Assembly: GCF_011492945.1 (NCBI RefSeq)
Contig: NZ_CP045119.1
Span: 3,472,001 to 3,536,000, forward strand
DNA: 64,000 nt
Source: Rubrobacter tropicus
Lineage (GTDB): Bacteria > Actinomycetota > Rubrobacteria > Rubrobacterales > Rubrobacteraceae
Reading direction: 5' to 3'
Shown: positions 7,928 to 16,715 of the stretch, piece after piece
Layout: the number at the start of each line of letters is the position of its first letter
Position numbering within the stretch: position 1 is the stretch's first letter
Notes under the pieces: model-generated
Seen by the model: only the letters and a program-made list of their open reading frames with translations
Databases searched by the model: none
Told to the model about the DNA's origin: nothing
Program-made: the position numbers and the translations under genes

Positions 7928-10057
7928 TTACCGGCGTTGGAAGGTGGCGGTGTACTTTTTGTAGTCGACGGGGGTGACGATGGTGTGCTGTGCGGCGCGG
8001 CCGTCCGACCAGGAGCGGAAGACGTAGCGCTGGCCGTCCTTCTGCTGGTTCGGGGCGGAGACTGTTAGTCGATCGCCCTCCCACGCGAGGAAGGTCCTCG
8101 GGGCGACGAACGACCGGCCGTTGACGGCGAGGCGCAGGTCCGTCGGGTTGGAGGCGAGCGTGATGCCGGTGGTCCTCGGCTGGAGCCTGCGGGTTACGGT
8201 CTTGGTGAGGCCCCGCGAGTCCGTGGCCGTAAGCCGGACCTCCAGGTAGTTGCCCTCGGGGTTGGTCGCCGTCAGGTCCTCCGGTTCGGGGCCGGTGACC
8301 GACAGGGTCTGCCCCGTGCCCGACTTGTACGGGTGGAAGTGTTGGCCGGAATGCCAGCGGCGGACCTCCCAGGTCAGGGTGGGGGCGGCCGGGTCCTCGG
8401 CGTCTGTGGCGGAGCCCTGGAGCGTGATCTGCTGCCCAACCCGGAAGCGCATCCCCTCCGCCGGGTTCTCTATGACCGGCCGGGGCGGCGTGTCGCCGGG
8501 AAAGACCTCGACGGTCGCCGTGTGGGAGAGGCCCTTGTCGTCCGTGGCGCGCAGCGCGGCGGTCTTCTTGCCGGCCGTGGGATAAGTGTGGGACGGCGCC
8601 GGGCCCGTGGCGTCGGCCTGGAAGTTCTGGCCGTCGTAGTCGAAGTCCCACTCGTAGGTCAGGGGGTCGCCGTCGGGGTCGCGGCTTTCGGAGCCGTCGA
8701 AGGCTATGGTGAGGTCGCCCGGGGATTCGGCGTGGGGAGGGTTGGCCGCGGCCCTGGCGTTCGGGGCGACGTTGCCCGAGGTGTAGGTGATGCGCCGGAT
8801 CTCACCTCCCGGGTTCTCGCCGGCGTAGGTGGTGTAGTAGAGGTCCCTGCCGGATGGCCCGAAGGTCATGGCGACGGGGCCTCCCTGGCCGAGGCCGGTC
8901 GCGAACGCCTCCTTGGCGTACCCGCCGGCGGCCTTCGGGGTGAGCTTGAAGATCCTGCCGCACACGTAGTCGCCGAAGAGGTACGCGTCGTCGTAGGACT
9001 CTGGCCAGGGCCCGGCGTTTGGAACGAAGGCCGCGCCCGTCACGGAGGAGCAGCCGCTCCCGTGGCTGTATTCGTGGATGGGCGGCGTGAAGGGTGCGGC
9101 GCCGCAGGCCACGGAGCCCGCGCGGTCGGGGTTGTCGTGGCGTCCCTCGCAGAGGTTCCAGGCGTAATCCGCGCCCTTCCGGCCTGCGTCGATCTCCTCC
9201 CACGCGTTCTGGCCCACGTCGTTTATGTTGAAGCGGGTGCCGGCGGCGTCCGGGTCGAAGGCCATCCTGAAGGGGTTCCTCAAGCCCCTGGCGAAGGTCT
9301 CCTTGCAGACGTTGCCCGGGGCCGTGCGCCCGTTGGCGGAGGGCACGCCGCAGCGGGCGCCGTTGGAGGCGTTCGCGTATGGGTTGTCGGCGGGTATCGT
9401 GCCGTCGCGGGTTACGCGCAGGATCTTGCCGAGCAGAACGTGCCGGTCGCGCGAGGCGTCGTTCGCCCCGGCCCGGTCGTGGGGAAACCTGTAGTCGCGT
9501 CCCCCGTCGCCCACGCTGACGTAGAGGAGGCCGTCCTTGCCGAAGTGCAGGTCTCCCCCGTTGTGGTTGCCGTTGGGGGAGGGGATGTTGTCCACGAGGA
9601 TCTTGTCCATCGTGGCGTCGCCGGCCTCGGGAAGCCTGTAGCGCGCCACCCGGTTCACCGGGTTCTTCGGGTTGCCCGGCTGCATCGCGGGACAGACGCC
9701 GAACTTCTTGAAGGTGTAGTAAATGTAGATGAAGCGGTTGGACTCGAAGTCCGGGTCGACGGCGACGCCGAGCAGGCCCTGCTCGGAGTTGGCGCAGGTC
9801 CTGGCCTGGAGGTCGAGCACGCCGCGCTTGCCCCCCGTCGCCGGGTCGTACGTCTGCAGGAGGCCGGGCTGCGTGGCGACGAGCATCCGCCCGTCCGGCA
9901 GAAACGCCATCGAAGTCGGCTGCTGGACGTCCGTAACCAGACGGTCCTCGAAACCGGGCGGCACGGTGGCCGCCCGCGTGGGCTCCGCGCCGAAAGACAG
10001 CGCCACCCCGGCAACCGCAAGGGCCGAGATCACCGCAGCCAGCGCCGCTTTTTTCAC
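7928..10057 (-). CDS. Exported PQQ-type glucose/sorbosone dehydrogenase with PKD and C-terminal domains
   Basis: A 709-residue protein. Signal peptide at residues 1-30 (VKKAALAAVISALAVAGVAL then AAT). Residues about 35-380 are a GSDH-type beta-propeller: PTSMAFLPDGRMLVATQPG, LLGVAVDPDF, NGNHNGGDLHFGKDGLLYVS, GLRNPFRMAFDPD, CSSVTGAAFVP. About 395-480 is a PKD domain (FDGSESRDPDGDPLTYEWDF), followed by one or two further Ig-like modules and a tail with YVFRSWSDG. These proteins oxidise aldoses or related sugars outside the cell with PQQ; whether this branch still uses PQQ is unknown. The start is GTG 10057 with AGGAGGA seven bases upstream rather than an earlier in-frame start. A partial copy of its 3' end lies at 6890. 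Confidence 0.88.
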   Translation of the reverse strand: MKKAALAAVISALAVAGVALSFGAEPTRAATVPPGFEDRLVTDVQQPTSMAFLPDGRMLVATQPGLLQTYDPATGGKRGVLDLQARTCANSEQGLLGVAVDPDFESNRFIYIYYTFKKFGVCPAMQPGNPKNPVNRVARYRLPEAGDATMDKILVDNIPSPNGNHNGGDLHFGKDGLLYVSVGDGGRDYRFPHDRAGANDASRDRHVLLGKILRVTRDGTIPADNPYANASNGARCGVPSANGRTAPGNVCKETFARGLRNPFRMAFDPDAAGTRFNINDVGQNAWEEIDAGRKGADYAWNLCEGRHDNPDRAGSVACGAAPFTPPIHEYSHGSGCSSVTGAAFVPNAGPWPESYDDAYLFGDYVCGRIFKLTPKAAGGYAKEAFATGLGQGGPVAMTFGPSGRDLYYTTYAGENPGGEIRRITYTSGNVAPNARAAANPPHAESPGDLTIAFDGSESRDPDGDPLTYEWDFDYDGQNFQADATGPAPSHTYPTAGKKTAALRATDDKGLSHTATVEVFPGDTPPRPVIENPAEGMRFRVGQQITLQGSATDAEDPAAPTLTWEVRRWHSGQHFHPYKSGTGQTLSVTGPEPEDLTATNPEGNYLEVRLTATDSRGLTKTVTRRLQPRTTGITLASNPTDLRLAVNGRSFVAPRTFLAWEGDRLTVSAPNQQKDGQRYVFRSWSDGRAAQHTIVTPVDYKKYTATFQRR

Positions 10058-10166
10058 CTTGAATCCTCCTGGTCTCAAACTGCTTCGGCGCAGACGGGCA
10101 GCCCGGCACGAACCACACTATGCACGAAGTATACGGAGCGCCCCCCGGTCCCGGACGTGTCCGCTC

Positions 10167-10205
10167 TTACCGGGAGGTATCAGGCCTCAGGTTGCAGGTT
10201 TCAGG
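10167..10205. repeat. Dispersed CAGGTTTCAGG-type repeat
   Basis: The stretch carries GGTATCAGGCCTCAGG followed by TTGCAGGTTTCAGGG, related to units at 34576-34695 and 53965-53997. It lies between the two minus-strand genes. Confidence 0.45.
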
Positions 10206-10224
10206 GAGGGGTTGGTAGGCGCTG

Positions 10225-11312
10225 CTATTGGCTGTTGTTCTTTTCCGTGTAGCCTAGTCGCTGGAGCAGGGGCCCCGCCTCCCGCTCGAAGATGCGCCGG
10301 TCGCTTCCGGTGAAGGCCTCTTTCCAGTCTCCCGCCACGCCCTTTCTGAAGAAGGAGGAGGGGTCCTCCTCCCCGCGGCTCCTGCCCCGGGAGAGCTTCT
10401 CGAAGCTGGCGGCGTTCACGCAGTGGCCGGCTCCTCCCTCGTCCGCGCCCAGAAAACGCAAAAGACGCGCCATCTCGGCCTCCGGTCGAATCAGGAGATC
10501 CTCGTAGCGGACTTCGGCGTAGCAGTCCCCGAACAGCTTTGGGCCGTCTTCGACGGTCCTGCCCACCCTGGCGTTCCAGTCGGCGGCGAGCTTTCGGAGG
10601 CGGTCATCCTCGAAGACGCCCTCGCCCGAACCACGCTCCCCTGGTTTCCTGCCGAAGTTGCGGGCGTGGTGGGCGGCGGAGACGGCCGTGTCCCGGCCGT
10701 CGCGGATGATGTGAATTAAGCGGGCTTCGGGGTAGACGTGTGAGATCTCCTCGACCGTCTCGGGGGTGAGCAGGGGGGACTTGTCCCCGACGAGCCTTTT
10801 TCCGGTCTTGGCGAGCTCCCCCTGGAGAAAGTAGTCGACGGCCATGCGGGCGAGGTTGTCCAGGTGCTCTCGCGGATCGTCGTTGCGGCTCCAGACGGAG
10901 CGCTCGATCCAGAGCCTCAGGTACTCGGCCTCGCGCACGGCGTAGAGCAGCGAACTCGGGGGCCGCATGGCGTCCGACTTGACGAGGCTCTTCTGCCGCC
11001 AGGCCGCGCCGAAGAACCTGCCCTCCCCCCTGCACAGGATCTCCGGGTGCGCGTCCAGCATCCGCATGAGCCACGTCGTCCCGGACTTCTGGTAGCCAAC
11101 CACGAAGAACACGGGCGTCTCGACCGGGGCGCCGGCCCCCTCGCCCGGGTTCGGGCGAGCACCTTTCTCAGGGCGGAGATCTCGGCGTTCTTGGCCGCGA
11201 TGGAGCGCCTCTCCCCCCGGCCGCTCCTTGAGCGGGCGGCGTTCAACCCGCGTTCGACGAGCGCCTTCGCGGCCCGCAGCCCGTTCGAGATCCCTGCCCG
11301 GGGGCCGCTCAA
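10225..11312 (-). CDS. Sulfotransferase family protein, probably frameshifted near its N-terminus
   Basis: The main open frame (10225-11112, 295 residues from GTG) begins VFFVVGYQKSGTTWLMRMLDA, the PAPS 5'-phosphosulfate loop. RLIHIIRDGRDTAVSA is the 3'-phosphate site, and FFRKGVAGDWKEAFT is the late conserved stretch (KG.xGDW) of sulfotransferases. The GTG has no ribosome site. Immediately upstream, in another frame, an open stretch from TTG 11312 (8 bases after the rmlD stop) reads ISNGLRAAKALVERGLNAA and then AAKNAEISALRKVLARTRA with strong GC3 bias. A one-base shift near 11,130-11,165 (which holds a GGGGG run) would join them into one protein of about 360 residues, like the sibling at 15514-16515. 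Either a sequencing error or a real lesion. Confidence 0.75.
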
Positions 11313-11319
11313 ACCGGCC

Positions 11320-12165
11320 CTATCCGCGGGCCGCGCCGGCCGCGGCCTCCCGCTCCAGGTAGTCGGCCAGAGCCTCCTGCCAGGGACGGAGGGTCGGGCC
11401 GCCGAGGGCGGAGAGGACCCCGTTCGCCGGGCGGGCCGCCGGCAGCGGGTACTCGGAGCCCGGGATGGGGACCAGCTCCGTCTCGACGCCGGAGAGGCGG
11501 AAGATCTCGCGCGTGAACTCGTACCACGAGCAGGAGCCTGCGTTGGTGAGGTGGTAGAGGCCGTACCCCTCTTCTTCTATTATCCCGGCGATACCCTCGG
11601 CGAGGTCGCGCGCGTATGTCGGGGAGACGAACTCGTCGTCTTTTACCTTGAGCACGTCGCGTTCTCCGGCCACCCTGAGCATGGTCCGCACGAAGTTGTG
11701 GCCTTGGCCGTAGACCCCGGCCGTCCTGACGACGGTCCAGCGGTTGGTAAGCCGCATCACGTACTCCTCGCCGGCGAGCTTGGTTCTGCCGTAGGCGCTG
11801 ATCGGGCGCGCCGCGTCGAACGGCTCGTAGGGCCGCTCCTGTCCGCCGTCGAAGACGTAGTTGGTGCTCACGTGCAGAAGCGAGGCCCCCCGCTTCTCGC
11901 AGGCCCGCGCCAGGTTGCGCGGCCCGAGGGCGTTGACGGCGTAGGCCGCCTCCGTCTCCTCCTCGCAGAGGTCCACGTTCGTGAAGGCCGCCGCGTTGAC
12001 CACGACCCCGGGCTCGTGCTCCCCGACGGCCCCGTCCACGGCCCGGGCGTCCGCTATGTCGAGGTCCCGGCGGGAGAGGGCTACTACCTCGTGCCCGCGC
12101 CCGGGCAACAGCTCCGCGAGATCCAGGCCAAGCTGCCCGCCGCTCCCCGTCACGAGCACCTTCAA
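11320..12165 (-). CDS. rmlD: dTDP-4-dehydrorhamnose reductase
   Basis: A 281-residue protein. MKVLVTGSGGQLGLDLAELL is the NADPH-binding Rossmann glycine loop. VVVNAAAFTNVDLCEEE, LHVSTNYVFDG and SAYGRTKLAGEE (the SDR Tyr-x3-Lys) are characteristic of RmlD. It performs the last step of dTDP-L-rhamnose synthesis, reducing the 4-keto group. The other three genes (rmlB, rmlA, rmlC) form a separate operon at 25,159-27,676. The start is TTG (12165). It is followed 8 bases later by the sulfotransferase reading frame, implying co-transcription. Confidence 0.93.
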   Translation of the reverse strand: MKVLVTGSGGQLGLDLAELLPGRGHEVVALSRRDLDIADARAVDGAVGEHEPGVVVNAAAFTNVDLCEEETEAAYAVNALGPRNLARACEKRGASLLHVSTNYVFDGGQERPYEPFDAARPISAYGRTKLAGEEYVMRLTNRWTVVRTAGVYGQGHNFVRTMLRVAGERDVLKVKDDEFVSPTYARDLAEGIAGIIEEEGYGLYHLTNAGSCSWYEFTREIFRLSGVETELVPIPGSEYPLPAARPANGVLSALGGPTLRPWQEALADYLEREAAAGAARG

Positions 12166-12284
12166 GGTGCCCCCCGTCCGTCGTGGTTCTTCCTTCTCGA
12201 CTCCAAGCTCCGTAAGCCCCCAGAACCCTTAGCCTGCAGGGACCCGGACACTCTACCAAAGCCCCAGTACGACGTCGGCCGCAA

Positions 12285-12320
12285 ACCAAAAAGAGGGCCG
12301 GGGGAGTTGCCCCGGCCCTC
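12285..12320 (-). terminator. Rho-independent terminator for the RTX-repeat gene
   Basis: Perfect 11-base arms (12293-12303 and 12310-12320, GAGGGCCGGGG and its complement) with a 6-base loop. Reading on the minus strand the stem is followed directly by TTTTTGG. It lies downstream of the minus-strand gene at 12378-12773. Confidence 0.85.
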
Positions 12321-12333
12321 CTCGAAACGCCCC

Positions 12334-12376
12334 ATCAGCCCCGGCTGATAGCTGAAAGCTGACGACTGAAAGCTAG
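12334..12376. repeat. Dispersed TCAGC/GCTGA repeat
   Basis: Hairpin ATCAGCC-CC-GGCTGAT (12334-12349) followed by AGCTGAAAGCTGAC and GACTGAAAGCT. It shares units with copies at 4744, 23786, 27689 and 31028. Confidence 0.6.
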
Positions 12377-12377
12377 A

Positions 12378-12773
12378 CTACTTCAGCGGTGCGGCCTTGG
12401 TGACCTCGCAATCGCCGGCGAGGGCGTCCTGCGGGTTGGCCTTCACCACGTCGCGGCCGGAGCCGCAGCGGACCACGTCGCGACGGTCGTCGCCCTGCAC
12501 CTCGATGTAGTCGTCGCCGCGCCCGGCGTTCACCGTGTCGGCCCCGACGCCGGCGTAGACGTCGTCGTCGCCGCGGTTGGCGATGAGGCGGTCGTTGCCG
12601 CCGCCGCCGAAGAGATTGTCGTCGCCGGCGAGGGCGTCGATCCTGTCCGCGTTCTTGGTGCCGATGATCGTGTTCGGCCCGTCGGTGCCCCTGAAGTTGG
12701 CGGCGAGGGCAACGCCGGCCGTCATCACCAGGAGCGCGGCGACCATTACGGCCACCATAGTCACTTTCCGCAT
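12378..12773 (-). CDS. Small exported protein with RTX (hemolysin-type) calcium-binding repeats
   Basis: A 131-residue protein. A clear Sec signal peptide (MRKVTMVAVMVAALLVMTAG, cut near ALA-AN) is followed by about eight degenerate RTX nonapeptides: GPNTIIGTKNADRIDALAG, GDDNLFGGGGNDRLI, GADTVNAGRGDDYIEV. Two cysteines near the C-terminus could form a disulfide. RTX repeats fold into a Ca2+-binding beta-roll outside the cell. Canonical RTX proteins use type I secretion; here a Sec signal replaces it. AGGAGG lies before ATG 12773, and a strong terminator follows, so it is likely a one-gene transcript. Function unknown. Confidence 0.85.
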   Translation of the reverse strand: MRKVTMVAVMVAALLVMTAGVALAANFRGTDGPNTIIGTKNADRIDALAGDDNLFGGGGNDRLIANRGDDDVYAGVGADTVNAGRGDDYIEVQGDDRRDVVRCGSGRDVVKANPQDALAGDCEVTKAAPLK

Positions 12774-12982
12774 TCTCTTCCTCCTTGTCGCGGGCCTTCG
12801 GGCCCACGATCTCCACCCCTACCGGGCTCCGCGGCCCGACCGACCGTCACCGTGTTTTGGCGACGACTTCTCCCCTCCGCGCACGTTCAGACCCGGGTCA
12901 CCACCCCCTTGAGACGACTACTCCACCCCGCAGAGCCAGAACTATAACCCGCTGGAATACGCTTTTGAATAGTCAATCGGTA

Positions 12983-14326
12983 CTATTTTTCGCCCGCGAG
13001 GTCGGCGTAGACCTCCTCCAGCTCCCCGGCGTACTCGCCGACGGTCTTTACGGGCCCGATGCCGGCCTTGAGCCTCTCCAGGAGGCCCGGCTCGTCGACG
13101 AGCCGCCGCAACTGCCGCGCGAGGTCCCCGACGTCGTCGAGCCGGAAGAGCAGCCCGTTGTCTTCGTGCCGGACGAACTCGGAGATCCCGCCAAGGTCGG
13201 TGGCGACGACGGGCGCCCCGGCGGCGAGTGCCTCGAAGACGACGCCCGGCCCGTTCTCGTACCAGCGGGACGGCACGACGAGCACGTCCGTCCCGGCGAG
13301 CACCCGCCCAAGCTCCCCACCCGGGAAGAGTCCCGGCAGGCTTATCCTCCGGTCGCCGCCCGCGAGCCGGCGCAGTTCTTCCACGTATCTCTCGTAGCCC
13401 TCCCCGCCGCCGTGGACCGCGAGCGTGGCGTCGAGCTCGCGGGGCAGCATCCCGAAGGCCTTGATGAGCAGGTCGGGACCCTTGTGCGGCGCCAGCGTCC
13501 CCACGAACCCGACCCGCAGCGTCGGCGACGGGCGCCGGCGGGCGCGGGCCTCTCGCAGCCGGCCGGCGTCGATCCCGTACGGCGAGACCAGGGTCTTCCC
13601 GCCCGCCCCGACGCCGTTGCGCGAGAGGAGGTCCCTCGTAAGACTGGTGTAGGCGAGGAAGCGGTCCACCCCTTCCATCTCCTCCCGGATGCGGGCCGGT
13701 CGCTCCCGCACGTCGGCCACCTGCCGCAGAGCCCCGGAGGAGCGGGCGAGGGGCGTGCGGGAGAGAAAGCCCGCGGCCCGAACCGCCGCGCCGGACAGGT
13801 TGGCCCTCTCGCTGATGCGCGGGTCCGGGTTGCGGGACGCGATGCACCGGACGCAGTGGTGGGTCTCGGGGCCCTCGCACATTGCGCCGTCATGGCGGCG
13901 CAGGTCCACGACGGGGCAGACCGTCCAGAAATCCGCGGCCGTGAAGACCACTGGCAGGCCGAGCTGCTTGAAGGCCGGCACCACGCTCGCGGAGAGCCCC
14001 TGCAGGTGCATGGCGTGGACGACGTCGGGCCCGACCTCCAGCGCGTACTCCCGCGTCAGGGCCGCCATCTCGCCGTTCTCGTAGTTGAGGCGGTAAGGGC
14101 GCGAGGGGCCCTCCTCCGGCCGTCCAACCCTCCGGACCGGGACGCCTTCGTACTCGTAGTCCTCGGTCTCGTGGGGCCGGATGCCGCCCGGGAGGCTCCG
14201 CTTCGCGGCGAGGACGAAAGGCTCGTGGCCCCTGGCCTTCAGCTCCTTCGCCAGCCCGAGCGTCACGAGCTCGACGCCGGCGCGGCTCTCGGGGAAGAAC
14301 TGGTGGGCGGCGAAGAGAATCCTCAT
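12983..14326 (-). CDS. Glycosyltransferase, GT4 family (GT-B fold)
   Basis: A 447-residue protein. MRILFAAHQFFPESRAGVE is a GT4 N-terminus. DVVHAMHLQGLSASVVPAF is the acceptor-domain core, and VGFVGTLAPHKGPDLLIKA opens the nucleotide-sugar domain. VVPSRWYENGPGVVFEALAA carries the E-x7-E region. A Cys-containing insert (CEGPETHHCVRCIASRNPD, about residues 145-170) is seen in some actinobacterial GT4 enzymes and might bind a metal. Sugar and linkage cannot be read from sequence. The ribosome site is weak (ATG 14326). Confidence 0.88.
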   Translation of the reverse strand: MRILFAAHQFFPESRAGVELVTLGLAKELKARGHEPFVLAAKRSLPGGIRPHETEDYEYEGVPVRRVGRPEEGPSRPYRLNYENGEMAALTREYALEVGPDVVHAMHLQGLSASVVPAFKQLGLPVVFTAADFWTVCPVVDLRRHDGAMCEGPETHHCVRCIASRNPDPRISERANLSGAAVRAAGFLSRTPLARSSGALRQVADVRERPARIREEMEGVDRFLAYTSLTRDLLSRNGVGAGGKTLVSPYGIDAGRLREARARRRPSPTLRVGFVGTLAPHKGPDLLIKAFGMLPRELDATLAVHGGGEGYERYVEELRRLAGGDRRISLPGLFPGGELGRVLAGTDVLVVPSRWYENGPGVVFEALAAGAPVVATDLGGISEFVRHEDNGLLFRLDDVGDLARQLRRLVDEPGLLERLKAGIGPVKTVGEYAGELEEVYADLAGEK

Positions 14327-14504
14327 GGGCGTCGATCAGTCTAACGTATGGAAGATCGCAATCCCCGTACCGAAGGGTCGAACGTTCCGGTCACAGCGGT
14401 TCGAGGAAGGATGGGGCCCGTTGCGAGTGGGCCACGAGTTGCGGAGGTTCTTAGGCTTTTAGGGGCGGAGGGTCGGGGCTCCCTCGGGGTTTCGTGACGC
14501 GCCC

Positions 14505-14544
14505 CTCAAGACCTCGGTGCCTCAATACCTCAAAACCTCACCAA
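14505..14544. repeat. Imperfect 8-base tandem repeat
   Basis: Five units of period 8: CTCAAGAC, CTCGGTGC, CTCAATAC, CTCAAAAC, CTCACCAA. It lies in the 249-base gap between two glycosyltransferase genes; nothing else is recognised in that gap. Confidence 0.6.
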
Positions 14545-14575
14545 CACCAAGGTTCGGTCCTTATGCGACCCGCTA

Positions 14576-15517
14576 TCAGACGCCCTTGCCGAGGAACGCG
14601 TTCAGGCGGGCCGGCAACCCGTCGCGCCTCGCCGCCAGGTACAGGCCCAGCTGGGACGGGACGGCGTACCCGACGGCGAGGGGCAGGGCCCACCATCCAG
14701 ACCCCTCGTCCAGCAGGAGGAGGCGGCGGGTGAGATGGGCGGAGGCGAGTAGGGTGTTTTTGAGGAGAACGAGGAGGCTCGGGACGGGGGCGAGGTCGAA
14801 GAGGTCGAGCAGGAGCAGGCCCTCCGCGTAGTGGCGGCGCAGGTTGTAGAGGGGACCGCGTTCGTGGGAGTGGACGACGGCCGAGCGGGGCTCGTAGACG
14901 AGCTTATGGCCCGACTCGACGGCCCTCTTGCCCCAGCGTAGATCCTCCCCGAAGCCGGTCTGTCCGAAGGGGATCTCCTCCCATACCTCGCGGCGCAAGC
15001 AGGAGCTGACGTTGTCGAAGAGGGCGAGCGCGCGGCGTTCGGGCGGCGCCAACGTCTCGTACGTTCCCCCGGCCGACTGCACCCGGCGGGCGGGGCCCGC
15101 GGTCGGGGCGTTCTCGACGAGGACGCGGGCAAGCGGGCCGCTGTCGGGGCGCGGTACCTGGCGCCCGTAGACCCCGGCGACGGAAGGATCCGCTTCGAGG
15201 TCCTCGACCATCGAGGCGAGCCAGAGGTTGTCGAGCGGCACGGCGTCCTGCACCAGCAGGGCTACGAAGTCCCCCTTCGAGAGGGAGACCCCGAGGTCGC
15301 GGGCGGCGCCGTGGTCGAAAGTGGAGGACGCCGTGCGATGCACATGGGCGCCCGACCGTCCCGCCATCTCTACCGTCCCGTCCGTCGAGCCGGAATCGAG
15401 GACGAGGACCTCGAAGTCGAAGGCCGTTCTCTGGGAGAAGACGGCGCGCAGGGTATCTTCGAAGGCGGGTCCGGCGTTGAGGGTGAGGAGGACGACGGAG
15501 GCCTTTGGCCGGTTCAA
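14576..15517 (-). CDS. Glycosyltransferase family 2 (rhamnosyltransferase-like)
   Basis: A 313-residue protein. ASVVLLTLNAGPAFEDTL and FEVLVLDSGSTDGTVEMA form the GT-A N-terminus; DFVALLVQDAVPLDNLWL carries the acidic QDA motif in the DxD position, typical of rhamnosyltransferases; GFGEDLRWGKRAVESGH is the catalytic ED region. A hydrophobic C-terminal part could associate with the membrane. TTG start, overlapping the stop of the upstream sulfotransferase by TTGA, so translation is coupled. With rml genes nearby, dTDP-rhamnose is a plausible donor. Confidence 0.88.
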   Translation of the reverse strand: MNRPKASVVLLTLNAGPAFEDTLRAVFSQRTAFDFEVLVLDSGSTDGTVEMAGRSGAHVHRTASSTFDHGAARDLGVSLSKGDFVALLVQDAVPLDNLWLASMVEDLEADPSVAGVYGRQVPRPDSGPLARVLVENAPTAGPARRVQSAGGTYETLAPPERRALALFDNVSSCLRREVWEEIPFGQTGFGEDLRWGKRAVESGHKLVYEPRSAVVHSHERGPLYNLRRHYAEGLLLLDLFDLAPVPSLLVLLKNTLLASAHLTRRLLLLDEGSGWWALPLAVGYAVPSQLGLYLAARRDGLPARLNAFLGKGV

Positions 15518-16515
15518 CTCCCGGTACTCTTCCCTTCGGCGTAGAACCTCTCTATAACGGGTGCGGCCATCTCCCCGACGAGGGCGGCCTGATCCGGGGT
15601 GAGGTCCTCGCGCCAGCCGCCGGGCGTGCCCTTCCTGTAGAACTTGCCGGCGCCCTTCTCCTCCTTCGGCACGTTCTCCCAGGCGTGCTTCGCGACGACG
15701 CGGTCGAGATCCGCGCCACCGGCCGGGATGCCAAGGTCGGAGTAGACGCGGCGCATCGTGGCGGGGGTGTCGGCGACGAGGTCCTCGTAGCGGACCAGCG
15801 TCTTCTTGCCCGTGTGGGCTTCGAAGGCGCGGAGGGCGGCGCCGACGCCCTGCATGTAGGTGCGGGTTCTCAGGCGGACGAAGGCCTCCGGCTTGCGGTC
15901 GGCGAGCGCCCGGCGGCCGACGGCGCCACGGCCGAAGCGCTCTCGGTGCCAGCCGCCCTCGCCGGCCGCGTCCAACATCGAGGCCACGACGTCCCTGGGG
16001 TCCCGGATCAGCACCACCATCCGGCTCTCCGGCAGCGCCTCCATCAGGATGGGCGCACCCACGGAGCCGTTCGGCTCCTTCACGACCAGGTACTCGTCAG
16101 GCTTCAGCTTCGGGTTCGAGTAGCCGGCGCCGTCGAGCACGAAGTTCCTGACCGAGTGGGTCCATCCTTTTCGTATCGGGTCGCCCATCACGTAGTCGGC
16201 GGAGCGGAGGTTCTCCTTGGGAGCGCGAGAGTAGAAGTCCCCGAACAGAGCGCCCACCATCGGCTCCTCCCAGACTTTATGCTTCGGCATTTCGCCCATC
16301 ATGCGCCGCAGCCACGTGCTGCCGCTGCGCCCCGAGCCGAAGATCCAGACGACGTTGGCAGGGTTCACGCCGCCCGCGCGCCCTTCCGCGAGCCTGACCC
16401 GGCGGCGCCTGCCGGAGAACCTGCGCCGGAGCTCGACGAGCGTCCGGCTCTTTTTCGCCGCTGGGCGCAGGAGGTCGCCGAGCATTCGGGCCCGGTTCCT
16501 GAGGGCTTCAAGCAC
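15514..16515 (-). CDS. Sulfotransferase family protein
   Basis: A 333-residue protein. After a basic N-terminal extension of about 50 residues, NVVWIFGSGRSGSTWLRRMM is the PAPS 5'-phosphosulfate loop and SRMVVLIRDPRDVVASMLDA the 3'-phosphate site. GKFYRKGTPGGWREDLTPDQ is the late conserved region. The N-terminal extension resembles that predicted for the frameshifted sibling ending at 11312. GTG start without a clear ribosome site; an internal ATG about 10 codons later is an alternative. Co-transcribed with the following GT2 gene. Confidence 0.87.
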   Translation of the reverse strand: MLEALRNRARMLGDLLRPAAKKSRTLVELRRRFSGRRRRVRLAEGRAGGVNPANVVWIFGSGRSGSTWLRRMMGEMPKHKVWEEPMVGALFGDFYSRAPKENLRSADYVMGDPIRKGWTHSVRNFVLDGAGYSNPKLKPDEYLVVKEPNGSVGAPILMEALPESRMVVLIRDPRDVVASMLDAAGEGGWHRERFGRGAVGRRALADRKPEAFVRLRTRTYMQGVGAALRAFEAHTGKKTLVRYEDLVADTPATMRRVYSDLGIPAGGADLDRVVAKHAWENVPKEEKGAGKFYRKGTPGGWREDLTPDQAALVGEMAAPVIERFYAEGKSTGS

Positions 16516-16646
16516 CGCGAGGCCGGTACTCGGGGGCGTGGTCTTCGTACCTCGGATACAGGATCAAAAAGGGTCCTCCGCCGCGCGAAGCCGCGCGGTC
16601 ATGGCCGGGTGAGTGTTCAAGGTCCGGAAAAAGTATGCCCAAACAC

Positions 16647-16675
16647 TTAAGTTTTGCCAAGTTGTCGGCGATAAT
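16647..16675 (+). promoter_or_regulatory. Candidate promoter of the Sec-amidase gene
   Basis: TTAAGT (16647-16652), 17-base spacer, GATAAT (16670-16675) in an unusually AT-rich patch. The leader before TTG 16716 would be about 34 bases. Confidence 0.4.
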
Positions 16676-16715
16676 GTCTTCCAGCACAACCTTATTTTCT
16701 CTTGGAGGGGGAAAG

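Noticed and set aside
16560-16715. c-di-AMP (ydaO-type) riboswitch ahead of the amidase gene
   Set aside because: Such riboswitches often precede actinobacterial cell-wall hydrolases, but I could not find the conserved core in the 150-base leader.
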